This document shows positions 52,103 to 64,000 of a DNA stretch of 64,000 nucleotides, piece by piece. The position numbers and the translations under genes are program-made. The stretch spans positions 9,296,875-9,360,874 of the forward strand of contig OZ234495.1 of assembly GCA_965153455.1 (NCBI GenBank), in the 5' to 3' direction. The first letter of the stretch is position 1. Each line of letters begins with the position of its first letter. The notes under the pieces are model-generated. The model worked only from the letters and a program-made list of their open reading frames with translations, was not told the DNA's origin and ran no database searches. This DNA is from Sphagnum compactum (taxonomy: Eukaryota > Bryophyta > Sphagnopsida > Sphagnales).

Positions 52103-54215
52103 CCATGAGCACTCCTTTTGGCCCAAAAGCCTTGAACATGATTGCCCAAGTTTGGGAGGTCAGAAAAAGACACCAATCCACACCACCTATTGTCCTCAAT
52201 GATGTTGTCTCTTGGCAGCTTTTTTTTTAATCTATCTTCTTCAATAGTTTTGGTTTGGAAATTGGAATAAGTTGTAGGCTAGGTAGTCCTAGAAAGGGTA
52301 AATTAATTCTTACATGGAGCTGCCTTGTCCAACAAATCATAATGCAAATATGCATAGCTTCAATCTTCCATGATTCTATTTGCAATTTGATCAAAGGTGC
52401 CATACCTATTAAACATCTTTGCATCATATGTAACATCTTTAATTTTAAAATTCAAATCATCCTCCACAACATGTATGTAATAGTCATGCATTATGTCTTC
52501 AAGATAGGCAAAACCCTAAACCCGTCGTATAGCTATTTAACAAACCATGTAAGTCAACTTGGTGAATCTCGTGCTACATACTCGACTAAAATTTTCACCA
52601 AAGCCTTAAAACCATCTCCTCCCACAGCAATAACATGCATGGCCTGTACACTATATTTTCCAACAAGTCTAGAAGTAAATTAGTGTGAAACTCGGTTTTG
52701 CAGTTCTACCCACACCCTCAACTGGGTTCGGCCTTGACATATTACTCTCTAAACATTATAAAAGCGTTAAATTGTTACCCCATCCATAAACGTGAAAAAG
52801 TGAACAATATAATTTGAAAGATTATTTTATTAAATGTCATCACTTGGGTCAATCATTATGATAAGCCTAAGAAAAATAATCATTATCTTTTGTGACCCCA
52901 TTTGGAGAGCACTATATTTGAAACATATTTAAAGGCTCAAACTCAATTTTACGCCATTAGATTGCTATACTTCATCCAAAAAATATTGTACCGACTATTA
53001 TTTTATTCTTGTGTGTGGAGATTGTCTTAGAGCATGATCTCTCCATTCACACTTTGTTGCAAAGTATCTCTTGGTTCAAATATATCATAATACCTCAATG
53101 GATTTTGGCATAAACTAATTTTTTTATTTTTTTTTTGTCAAATTTTCGAAAATTTTGTCCAATTTTGGATGCAAGATACATTGTTGGAGACTCAAAGAAA
53201 GATAGATTCTGGGTGAAGCTGGCCTTATACACAATTATCCCTGAAATTCTCAACCCTCCAAACTCCATAACTCTTGCCTGTAAATGAGTTATGACTTATG
53301 ACATATAATCTGTTTTAGCTTTGTTCATTCACCAATCAATCAACCAAAAAATAATTAAGCTTCCGGCATCAAGAGTAGTAAAATAGAGCTTGTTTCTTTT
53401 TTCGGATTGCACTGTTACATTTGGGTTTGGATTAGTGAACCAAAAAAAAAGTTTGAAATGAAAATTTTAAAAATGGCCCGCCTCACATATATTTGTCATT
53501 TTTTCATTTTAAAATGATTATTTATCAAAATATGAATGTATCACATAATTATGAACATCACCCTGAAAAAGATCAATTTATGATATGATTATTATCAAAT
53601 CCATCCTCCCCAATCTCATAGGGAGGATGAGAAATTAGCAATGGATTTTGTATTGTCGCCTTCTTTTTTTTTTAAAATGTCCATAGAATAAATGTATCAT
53701 AAATCGTAAATATTTACACCTCACTTACCTTGTGAGCAAAAAAAAATGTTTATCATTTACCTTTATCTTATTGCAATTGGAAATATTTTGCATATTTTTT
53801 TATTGTGCTTCTTCGTATTAATGTTGGATTTTGAATCAAGGTTAAATGGGGTTGCACTCTTTTGGAAGCTAGGTCATATGGTGTCTCATAAAAAGAACTT
53901 TCTTCAATTACTTTCTAAAGATCTTTATGAATGAAAAATGAACGATGATGGATGATCTTTGTTTCTAATGAAAAGAAAAAGAATTTTAAATTAGTTGGTT
54001 GTAGATTGGATGTTCATGAGTGTTTTGCAATTAACTAAATTATCTGAATTATCATATGAAATTCATTTATTTTATATAGTTTTTAGTAGCCTTAATAGAT
54101 ATTCCACCACTATTTATATTGGCATAAACTATGTCATCCATGACAAAATGGATCAACATTTGGCAACATGGATTGGACTTTGGTCCTTTTACCTAGACCA
54201 TAGGTAGGACATATT
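52103..54215. other. AT-rich spacer, no gene recognised
   Basis: A 142-codon plus-strand frame at 52,255-52,683 and short minus-strand frames beneath it have no recognisable family features. They may be retroelement debris. A telomere-like AAACCCTAAACCC lies at 52,509. Confidence 0.4.
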
Positions 54216-54224
54216 AGGTGACTA

Positions 54225-54480
54225 TTAGGTGAGTTAGATACATGTAGATGGTTACCAAGTAGGTAAGGACCACTGGGTTGTTAGGAGGTAGGTAGTAAAG
54301 ACAGCAACTCAGATAACCACTGTCTTTAGCTAGGCAACTCTAAAGGTGTGCATTCACACTTGGTGTTAGGGGCTTTAGTGTTGAGTCCCCTAACATCATG
54401 CTAGCCATTTAGGACTTGAATTTAGTTATCATGAAAAAATTTATATTATGCTAGCATTCACTTTATAATTTAGCCTTAGT
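54225..54480. repeat. Partial copies of two MITE families side by side
   Basis: GGTTGTTAGGAGGTAGGTAG (54,275) matches the interior of MITE copies A and B. GTGCATTCACACTTGGTGTT (54,351), then AGTGTTGAGTCC and TTATCATGAA..ATTATGCTAGC, matches the left half of the 205-bp MITE at 25,876. A TTTTA run follows (54,481-54,506). Confidence 0.7.
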
Positions 54481-54594
54481 CTATTTTATTTTATTTTATT
54501 TTATTTTTTCAGTTTTTCTTTTCCAACTCTAATCTCAACTGCCCAGCTACATACTACTCGCCTTCTTGACCTTACCTATCAAGGAAGAACCAGC

Positions 54595-54975
54595 CCCACT
54601 TCCTACCTACCTACTAGATCGTCACCCCCTTTTCCCAATCTCACCTGCCTTGCTACATACTACTTGCCTTCTTGACAATACCTATCAACTAAGAACCAGC
54701 CCCCCTTTCCTACCTACTAGACCCTCACCCCCATTTCTCACCAACCCACCTACTAGATTCAACCCCGCCCCACCTATATGCCTACCACCCAACTATGCAC
54801 TTGCCCTCTACATGGTTGCTTATCTACCTACTAGCTCACACACATTCCTAGCTACTTACCTACCTTCACTTTTGCGACATTTGTTGTTGTTTGATGAAAT
54901 TTTTGCGAATGTAGGTGTTGCAATTGCCTCGTCACTCATATTCTTACGCACTTGTTCACCTTCTTTCCTACCTTC
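54595..54975. repeat. CCTACCTACTAG-rich tract
   Basis: Imperfect CCTAC repeats with two longer parallel units: GAAGAACCAGCCCCACTTCC at 54,582 and AGAACCAGCCCCCCTTTCC at 54,691, each followed by TACCTACTAGA and CACCCCC. The 178-codon plus-strand frame over it is a by-product of the repeat. Confidence 0.6.
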
Positions 54976-57970
54976 TTACCTAACACCTACACAATGTCGA
55001 TGTCAACCGATGAAAATAATGCAAATACAAATATTGCATTATTTTATTGCATTACCTGCCTTGAGCATCCACTTTGCACCATTTATTGCATATTGCAAAT
55101 AAGTTTACTAAATAATTTAATGCCTTCAGTTGAGAGAAAAAGAGGATTTTATTTTCTAGGCTAAAATGGATCAAAGGAGGATTTAAGGTTAAGTAGATGT
55201 GCCAAACATTTATGACTTTTGCAAACGAATGTTTTTTTTATATTAATTAAATTCAAGGTTAGGTTAATTTAAAAGAGAAGAATCATGAATTGAGTAAGTG
55301 AAAAAAAATAAAAATTGAAAGGGAGTGGAGTCATCTTTCATGTTGGAAAGACTCAAATTAGAAGGTATAAAATAAATATTCTCTTCAATACATGGAATTG
55401 TGTCCATTCCAACTCATGCATTTGTGACTTGTGTTTAAATCAACCATTTTTGCAACTATTGATATGATTATCCTTTTAAACACCATGGTAAAAACGATTT
55501 ACAAAGTGATTTGCAAATGCATATGCAACTTTGACTTGCGATTAATATCAATTTGAATTAAAATAAAGATGAAAAGTGCATTTATATCATCCATTTTTAT
55601 TGGCATCCTTAAATAAATGAAAATATAATTGTTCTTGGGCATATTCACAATCAGGGTATTACTTTTTGACCATAGGATCAAGGATTTTGTTTTTGTTATT
55701 TTTCAAATATAAAATCGAAACAGAATAAATTTAAGTGAGAGATATTGGATAATTCAAATTATGATAATTTTCATGGTAGTGGTGATTTTTCACATGCGCA
55801 TGTAATTGTGCATAAATATTTTGATGAAAAATCAAAAATGCAAAAAATGAATACATAAATTTTTAAATACAACTTAACATGTTTTCTTGCATGAAAATTT
55901 CTGGCACATTTTGTCAACACTTGGGGCCACAAATTCTAAGCCTAGTGAATACAAAAAATCAACCAAATGACACGAAAAATAAAAATCATTTTCCTTATAG
56001 CCTTTATAGAATGGATTTTATAACCTTCAAAATTCTTATATCATATATTATTTAATCAAATGCATTACATGAACATTGCTAAACATAAATGTATGCATTA
56101 TTTATCCCAAAATTTTTTTTGAAGTCAATTGTATTATTTAATACATTCCTTTTGAGTCTTTTAAGATGAAAATTATAATTAAAACAAAAACTCAAATTAT
56201 ATAAAAGGACTTAAAAGGATATCTATATTATATCCAATCTATTATTGGATTTTTTTATTAGTCATACATCAATCCACGATAATCAATAAAAATCCAAAAT
56301 AATCCTTTGCAATCCTGTAATTAAATGTGAAGAAAAAAATTGATCAATAAAAATGCCGAATTCAGTGGTCTAATTTGTTTTCCTTAACTTTTTTGAATGA
56401 ATTAACTATTAAATGTGTAGTATAGTTTGGTAGGTATGTGAAAATTTCAAAGGACCCATGGCAATTATGGTAGAATTGGACCATTTTTTGAAAATTTTAA
56501 CATTATAAATTTTTTCATATTTTTTAATTAGATGCAAAATTGTTTTTGAGTGAAAAAAAAATTCATAATTATGATTGCCATTTAAGGACATGCTTACAAA
56601 TTATTCAAATGCACTTAATTTGAAATTGTTGATTTTGTGTTATAAGCAAAGTGCCATTGATCCACAGGAATTTTTAAACAAATTTGGCTAGAAGACAAAT
56701 GAGAATAAAGTGGGTTAAACATCCAATTATATTTTTAGCTATCTACCCAAACCATGTATAAAAATTCAAAACTTTTCTTAAATTTTAGAATAATTTTATC
56801 TATTGAAAATCTCCCCAAAAATGACATTAACATTTTTAAATTTTAATATTAAATGGGCAATATTTATAGCTAGAAAAAAGGTTGATTCTAATGATGGTGG
56901 TATATAGGATCTTGGGTTGTTACATCAAATTCCATACCAAATAAAAAATCAATTTAAAAATGTGCACTAAGGTATGTTTATAAATAGCTCAAGGTATGTA
57001 GAAAACAAAGTGCACAAATATTGTGTTAGCACCCTATATGTAAATAACAATTACACATGATAGTTAGTTCCCTCAAGATAAATGAAAGATATATGGTTCC
57101 ATTGGTCTTTTAAAATTTTCACAAACCTACCAAACCTTGTTACAAATTTTGTTGTAAACCCACTTGAACTTTTGCTTCCAGAATGTAGATTTTTTGAGGA
57201 ACCACCATACTTCCCCATGGCCATAAGGCCATACAAAGACTCAACTATTGCTCAAGGTTAATTTCCCAAAAAACATTGAACCCTAAGTTTTTATGTGCAT
57301 GTTACAGGTCCTTAATCTATATGAACATCCAAAATTAAAACAACCCTTGAATTCTGCAAATGGGATTTTGTTATGAACAAAATCACTATTGTTGGATACA
57401 TTTAATTCAAAACATTTGTTGCAACATGATTTGCATGCACAAGCCATGTACTCTTCAAGCTTGCTTCAAATAAATCTCCAATAATTTAATCCCATTGTTG
57501 TCCAACATCTTTGTTATTAATTAAACCATCGTAGTTTATACTTTGCAATTGACCATAAGCCCCTAAACTATAAGTTTTGTTGCAACTTAAAATTCCACCA
57601 TTGTAACTCCTTTTATATGCTCTTACTTAGTTCATTTACTATTAGGAACTTCCTTCCACACATGTCTAAAACCATTGGACACAAGTTGTACTTGGAAGAT
57701 TTTCAAATAAAACTATTTGCAAATATCTCTTATCTTCTTGCCTTTGAATCTTTATTACAAGTTGCACCCCCAAATTCTGCTTCAATCCTATGTCAAAACT
57801 CATGTAACAAACTGTCCTTTAATTTTTATTAATATTTTAACAAATGGAAAGTCATCATCGTAAAAAAATGGAAATTTGGATAATAATGAATGTTTCATTG
57901 TAATATTTGGTATACAAAAAATAAAAAATGTATGTCCACCTCCACAAGACAACAATAGTAACCAAAATGG
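54976..57970. other. AT-rich spacer, nothing recognised
   Basis: About 3 kb of AT-rich DNA with only short unconvincing frames. Confidence 0.5.
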
Positions 57971-58736
57971 GTGAAAGCACATTACAGTGACCTCTTTTGG
58001 GTGTCATATTGTACTACTTTCTAGGGGCAAGCATGTTTGAGTGTATCCCACTTCAAATTTTTGAAAGATTTTCACAATATTTTTGCATATTATGTTAGAA
58101 TATAACCTTGGCAAAAGATTAGAAAAGAAATTATTTCATTTCATTTTATAAAGTGGGCGATTGGAGTATATTTGTGAAAACAAATGTAATGTACTTATGT
58201 ATCCAAAAACACAAATATATTCCAAAAAACATTTAAATGATTTTTAATCTTTATGAATGTTGAAGATATATTGAACCATGTCATTTCACATAGCATGAAC
58301 TAAGTTTGGATACCATGTGACTAATTTAGAAATTTTCATCTCAAAAAATGAATTTTTTCAACAAAAGTGCGATAAATGTGTGGTAAATTGAAAATTTGAC
58401 AAATAATCACTTTCACCTTTAAAATTCTATTAAAATTGATTAGTTCAATGACTAGTGAAGCTTTAAAGTTCGTGCAATCAAAGTGAGACTCTGGCTTTAT
58501 TATACCAATGTATATTATAAATATACTCATGGATTCTTAAATATAGATAATGAGATTTATTATTATTATTTAGATAATATTACATAACATTAGTTTTGTA
58601 AAAATAATTATTGTAAGGCCCGAAAACTAAAATTGGTACCCATAATTAAATATGCTTTTGGAACAATTATATTGCATGTACTTTAATACTAGACCCAAAA
58701 GTGCCCAAAAGGGAGTCATCGTAGTGTGCTTTCACC
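57971..58736. mobile_element. ~765-bp TIR element, GTGAAAGCACA-type ends
   Basis: Left GGGTGAAAGCACATTACAGT...CTCTTTTGGG (57,969 on); right end is the inverse of AGGTGAAAGCACACTACGAT...CCCTTTTGGG (ending 58,737). The terminal similarity is about 35-45 bp. The interior is AT-rich and non-coding. Confidence 0.7.
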
Positions 58737-59189
58737 TAAATTCATTATAAATTTACATAGGAAATGAAATTTAATGATACCATTAAGCATCATCTATTCC
58801 TAAACTAACCCTCATTGCTTTGACCAACCAAGATCATATCTTCTCTAAACAATTCAATTTCTCCTACCAATGTCCTATTATTATCTAAATCCACAAATTG
58901 TAGAGGGGCTTCCAAGACCAAATGCCTTTCCATGTGTTTCAATACAACCATCATACATGTTTGCCACGACCCACTAATTTATGGGTTCATGATTGTTAAA
59001 AACAACTTTCCACCATGATGTTTTAGGTACATTCCAAAAAAAGGTTTATTGAATTTGTGATAGAAAAACAAGAGGTTCATCAAACTCATGCAATAAGTGT
59101 CACAAACAACACCATCACCCATTGCTTGCATCATTGTTTGCACCAACATAGTCGCCTGCATCATCGTTTGCATCATTGTTAACTTTCAA

Positions 59190-59720
59190 TTAACTTTTAG
59201 TTCACTATTAATTAAAAAGCTTCTTTGGTTGGTGCACACTTGTAAGCCTTTATGAAGGCCTCCTTGAGTTAGGTCCCCAATGGGATATAATTTGAATTAA
59301 CCCTTAGTTAACATTACAACAAAAGGTGTCCTTGTACGCTATGTGATTTCATTAGATTTTGGGTGAATTCACTAGTTGTAGTGAATGGGGACCATTGAAG
59401 GAGCAGTGAATTCACTAGTTTAGTGAACAAGGACTAGTGAACTACACCCACATTTTGTAATAATGTAAGTTTTAGTAAATTTTTAATTCATTATTAGTTA
59501 GGAAAGCTTTCAAAGAGTTTCCTTGGTCGGTGCACACATGGAAGCCTTTATGGAAACTTCCTTAAATTAGGTCCCCAATGGAGTATAAATAGGGGTAGGA
59601 CCTCCCATTACCTTCAGTCTGTTCAACATCAGTTTTTGGGCACGTTTTCTTATCATAACCTTTACTTTCATATGTTATTGGAATAAAGTTCTGTTGAATC
59701 ATCTTTTAATATATACCATG
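59190..59720 (+). mobile_element. LTR-like / promoter-like segment with internal duplication
   Basis: 59,196-59,290 and 59,470-59,590 are diverged direct copies (TTGGTTGGTGCACACTTGTA; AAGCCTTTATG; TTAGGTCCCCAATGG). After the second copy a TATAAATAGGGG box (59,583) is followed ~100 nt later by GGAATAAAGTTCTG, a polyadenylation-type signal. TATA plus AATAAA at this spacing is the usual layout of a plant retrotransposon LTR. No coding part or second LTR was found, so it would be a solo or truncated LTR. Confidence 0.45.
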
Positions 59721-60087
59721 GTTTTGCTTTGTGTTTTTTTGTTTCCAATCTTGGATTAAACTTAAGCTTGCATTTCTTATGATTTATTTTCCTTATTGTG
59801 TCCTTAGCCTAGTTTCTATTCTTGTAATTTTTTGTGCTTGTGACAACAAGTGCCAAAAATTAGTAAGAAGAAACCCAACATCATCCTATTTACAAATGGG
59901 TTCCCTATATTCACAATCCCATTTTTCACTGATTGACACTAAAATAAAATAATGGGAAAATATATTGGACCATAGTCTAGTTATAATATATCCTTTAAAT
60001 TTGCAAAATACTAAATTGCTCCAAGCATTTCATCTTCACTCCCTTAGGATTATTGAAAAATAAATTCAACACCATAATCATATGTGA

Positions 60088-62876
60088 CCAAGTGAAAGCA
60101 CACTACGATGGTCAAAAATTATTGTCACAAGTATTTTTTTTGAAATTACATGTTTTTAAACTTCTACCAAGTTAATATTAAAAGGGTTTTTTTGCAAATG
60201 GTACTTGGAATAAAGTAGTTCAAAACCCAAATAATAAGATTGTAAAAAAAAAATCCCATTTGGGTACATTCACAGTTGGGGTACACAAAAAGAATGTCTC
60301 GCCCCAAAATCACTTTCAAAACACTACTTTGAATGACCATTACATTTACAAAATTATTTATTAATTGGTAGATTTTCTTTTTTCATTAAATATTCACATA
60401 TTTTTTGATTAAAATGGTGGTGATTTTTTGTGATTTGAATGATTAGGTCAAAATATGGTTGGGGTACCAAAAAGGACCGTCTCCTTTTGTATCTAATGGA
60501 CGCCTTCATTTAAAACATGTTGTAATTTAATGACATATTCATATTGAAAGTTTGATTTTTTTCATGGATAGATACAATATTAAAATATTATTCTATGCAT
60601 AACATGTCAAATTTGAACAAGCTTTAGGATTCCTACCAAGTCTTGGAAAAGAATCTAAGATTTTGTCTCTTGAGAAAAAAAGTTCAAAGATTGATAAAAA
60701 ATGTCTAAAGAAATTTTTTTGGCCCAAGATTATCACAACAAACACCTTAGGTACTAATGTACATAAAATGTATGAATCTGACAAAACCAAGTGCCTTATT
60801 GTAATGTAATTTTTTTCAAAAAGTAAAATTTCTAGGAGTTTTGGGCCATTGATAAAACATGGCCCACATTGGAAAAAAATTACTATTCTTACTTTTGCAA
60901 GTGAAAAAAATAAATATTCTAAATGCTTGGGTGAAAACATGTTAAAATATACTAATAAAATAGTCCTCCCGGGTTAAAAAAAACAAATTTGTGACAAGTA
61001 AATTAGAAAGTATGTGATGCCTTAAAAGATTGTCCTTTTGAACTACATGAAGGCATCAAATGTGATATGTTGAAGTTTTTGAAAGTTTCAAAAATTGTAT
61101 CAACAATTTAAAAAACCTACTTTTAATCTACTTTGCAAAATTTGCCAGTTTATCATGTTGTGAGAAAGTAAATTGAAAGTGGGTCAAAAACATTTATTTG
61201 GAAATGTCACTCATATGTTGCCTTTTGAAAAGATTTGGGGCATGATTTAATGAATTAAGCACATGCGATGCATTTTAGTATCATATCAAAAAACATGTTT
61301 TGGATGCCAAATCTGAATCTATGTAAAACTTACTTTTAAGGGACTTCACATTGTCATAATCCAAAAATTCAAATTCCAAAAAATGTGTATCAAGTTGCAT
61401 AATGGCTCAAACATTAATAATACATCATTTGAATTATTTGATTTGGAAAATGTGCAATATCAGCCAGAGTAATAAACTTTCAAAAAATAATTAAATTAGT
61501 GAGAGTAATAATATACGTTGAGAATGATCATATATGGTTTATTGAATATGATAAATACACCCCAAATTTTATGGCATGACTAAAATGCAAAAAATGCAAA
61601 AAATTCCAAATCTACTTTTATTTGTTGGTAGGGATCACCAATTGGTATACTTTACCATGCTTTCACTTGCCTCTATAAAATTTGGAACAAAATTATTTCA
61701 TTTGACATGAAAAAAAAGGGAAATTTAAGATAGATCATAAGAAAAGTGAAAAAAATAGTGAATTTGAATCCTTAAGAGTGAGTCCTTAGTGTTCTTGAGG
61801 GGGTGCCCCAATTGTGTTTTGACCTGATTGCAACATGTCCTTAAATGTCCTAAAAGATGGTTCAGGAACCGTGTCGCACTATGCAATTTTATTGAAAAAG
61901 GCTCAACAAGACTAGGGTTAACATTTGTTCAAATTGCTCCATATTTTGAGCATAAATAGAATAAAGTATGTTCTATATGATGGCACAAATTTTTAATATG
62001 ATAAATCACCAAATTTTGTGGAATTGATGTTAGAATCTTAGATTTTTTCATAAAACGGATGTGTCGATAAGGACAATCAAATTTCTTTTGTTAATTACAA
62101 ATTTACATTCCAAAGGATTGGAAAGAAGTATAAGAGATGTGGGTGCAAAAAACAAAACATTATTTGATTTTTTAATAGGGTTTTGGCACTCCAAATGAAA
62201 GTATGTCATTTTGGAATGTCTAAGTAATCTTGCATTCCTTTTTGGTTTATACTTGAACAAGATATTCAAAATTTGTTAAATTGATTTGAATCATTCATTA
62301 CAACATTTATTGGTTGAAGCCTAAACATACATATCCCCTTTTCATTGTTTAACATTTCAAAATTTTCATTTGTTAAATCCTTGTTTTAAAATTCAGGACA
62401 TAGGACAAATGGGTGTCATGGTTCCTATTGTGGTACCCCAACCATTTTGAAATTGATATTAAATAATGGAAGATTATATTAATGAGAAAATTGTAATCGT
62501 CATGATATACTACAAAGTGCAAATATATTTCAAAAACCATCCAAACAAAAATACTTAATCATATATTACATATGAGTTCATTGTCCCATTTCAATTCTAT
62601 ATGAAGAGTTCCACTAATGTGATTTCACAAAAAACATCTGAATGAGATTTTTCATTCAAACAAGCATAAATGTGTGAATACATATAAGTTTGTAGAAAAA
62701 ACATTATCATTTGAAAGGTAACAAGAATTTTGTTGGAGGTTTTGTGTAAAAATCCATTTGATGCATTTCTCAAAATGCTAGATGAAATGAAAGAAAAACT
62801 ACCCTAAAATAATACATGTACCCAAAAAAAAATTAAAAAATTCCAAAATGTACCACCATAGTGTGCTTTTACCTAA
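60088..62876. mobile_element. Possible 2.8-kb element bounded by the same GTGAAAGCACAC ends
   Basis: Left AGTGAAAGCACACTACGATG (60,091 on) and right, inverted, ACCATAGTGTGCTTTTACCT (ending 62,874). The ends belong to the family of the 57,971 element. The 2.8-kb interior is AT-rich with no recognisable transposase. The two ends could also be separate solo relics. Confidence 0.5.
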
Positions 62877-62879
62877 CTA

Positions 62880-64000
62880 GCAAATTATTATGGTCATTGT
62901 TAGCTTGAAAATGATTTCCATACACCTTCTTCTTTTTATACCTCAATGTTGTGAAATTTGAAGGGATAGGGAGGTACACAAGATTTGGGTCAATAGTGGT
63001 ATTAGGGTGAAAACATGAATAAAGGGACTATTTGGATTATCACACTTGTAATTCTTTTGTATTTCATACAAACATAAAATTTAAAGTCATATATTCAAAT
63101 TAACATTTTCAATTTTTTAATAATTCATGTTGTCATAAACTTTAATGGGAATCATCATTAAAATTTTAAATGAATTTTAAAAAGATTATGGATTCATATT
63201 GGACTTTTGAAATAACAACACTACATTTATCACAAAGAATAATGAAAAATGTGAACTCAAAAAAATGTCAAAGTAGTGTGGAAAAAAATAAAAATAAATA
63301 GTGCATCATTAAATGACATGCATTGAAACTTTCTTAATATATAGTTTTTAATTTTTAATTTTCTTAAAATGATGTGATTGTTGTAAATTTTTATCTTTGA
63401 GACTCCATTTCATATTAAAAATTTTAATGTTTTGCATGAATTTTTTTATCAATCACATGTTTAAGGGGTGAATGCATGATCAAATGGCCCAATATCAGTA
63501 GAAATTACATTCCTTATAAGTCCATACAATTTTTTTTTAAATGATTCAAATGGACATGACTATTACTTTAAAAAATATTATTATTATAATATTTGAATAA
63601 TACATGTTCAATCACTTACAAACCTTCCCAAATCTATGTGAAAACTTATATTTCATGTAGTTATTGTCATTTTTAATTTGAAAATCCTAAAAGGAAAAGC
63701 CACAAAGTCCATATGAATAATGACCCATGTAAAGTTTTCAAAAACATATGTTTTTGAAACTAAAAAATTGAAAAACAGAAAAAATTGCAACTCATAAAGA
63801 TTTTAAAAAATATGGTCAAATTTTAAGTCAAAAGTCCTTAATTATTAAACAGTTAAGGTTTTCAAGGAAAAGATTCTTCATATAAGTTTATATCTTGTAT
63901 TATATCATATATTGAGTCCCAATAACAAATTTGGAATGTGCTTCAATATAAAAAATTTCATTTTGTGATGTTCCAATCAGATGAGCAATCCATATTTTTT
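62880..64000. other. AT-rich spacer to the window end
   Basis: No gene or clear repeat structure seen. Confidence 0.5.

Noticed and set aside
52255-52683. 142-codon plus-strand frame as a gene
   Set aside because: No domain, AT-rich codons, and the opposite strand has equally poor frames; possibly retroelement debris.
54566-55102. 178-codon plus-strand frame
   Set aside because: It is the translation of a CCTAC repeat tract.

Overview
The window is nuclear DNA of a land plant. It has spliceosomal genes, chloroplast light-harvesting genes with transit peptides, plant-only transcription factor families, and telomere-type CCCTAAA/TTTAGGG motifs. Four intact protein-coding genes plus the broken Lhcb copy described below sit in long AT-rich spacers full of small DNA-transposon relics, so the genome is probably large. 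The Lhcb proteins (SS-rich N terminus, one phase-2 intron inside the WYGPDR codon block) and the style of hAT transposase suggest a spore-bearing plant (fern, lycophyte or bryophyte). That placement is inference and was not tested.

Layout. 0.7-3.0 kb, minus strand: a BBR/BPC (GAGA-binding) transcription factor with a pyrimidine-rich leader. 3.1-17.5 kb: AT-rich spacer with a tRNA-derived SINE-like unit, a decayed hAT transposase (12.6-13.9 kb) and a 31-bp telomere-like tandem array (15.4 kb). 17.6-18.1 kb: foldback copy of a ~390-bp hAT-type MITE. 18.8-22.8 kb, plus strand: an eight-exon OSCA/CSC1 (ERD4-like) mechano- or osmosensitive channel with an overlapping uORF. 23.9-33.7 kb, minus strand: three tandem Lhcb (LHCII) copies, two intact and a dead one between them (start ATG to ACG, exon 2 truncated). 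34.0-35.5 kb: a 1.44-kb relative of the MITE with a perfect 8-bp target-site duplication and a GC-rich, possibly captured segment. 38.0-38.6 kb: a second long-TIR MITE. 41.2-42.1 kb: a second hAT transposase fossil (BED-finger half). 44.4-48.6 kb, minus strand: a seven-exon YY1-like C2H2 zinc-finger regulator with two AT-hooks, plus a long leader. 50.4-50.7 kb: a GC-rich island upstream of it. 51-64 kb: gene-free AT-rich DNA with TIR elements, an amplified 82-bp repeat and an LTR-like piece.

The genes do not form a pathway. The coherent units are the Lhcb cluster (shared ATATCCG/ATTGG promoter module, near-identical exon 2) and the hAT layer (two transposase fossils plus non-autonomous derivatives with an 8-bp duplication). 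I found no CRISPR, prokaryotic or viral system. The strongest candidates for something undescribed are the hAT-derived element family and a near-perfect 41-bp-arm hairpin at 29.84-29.93 kb.
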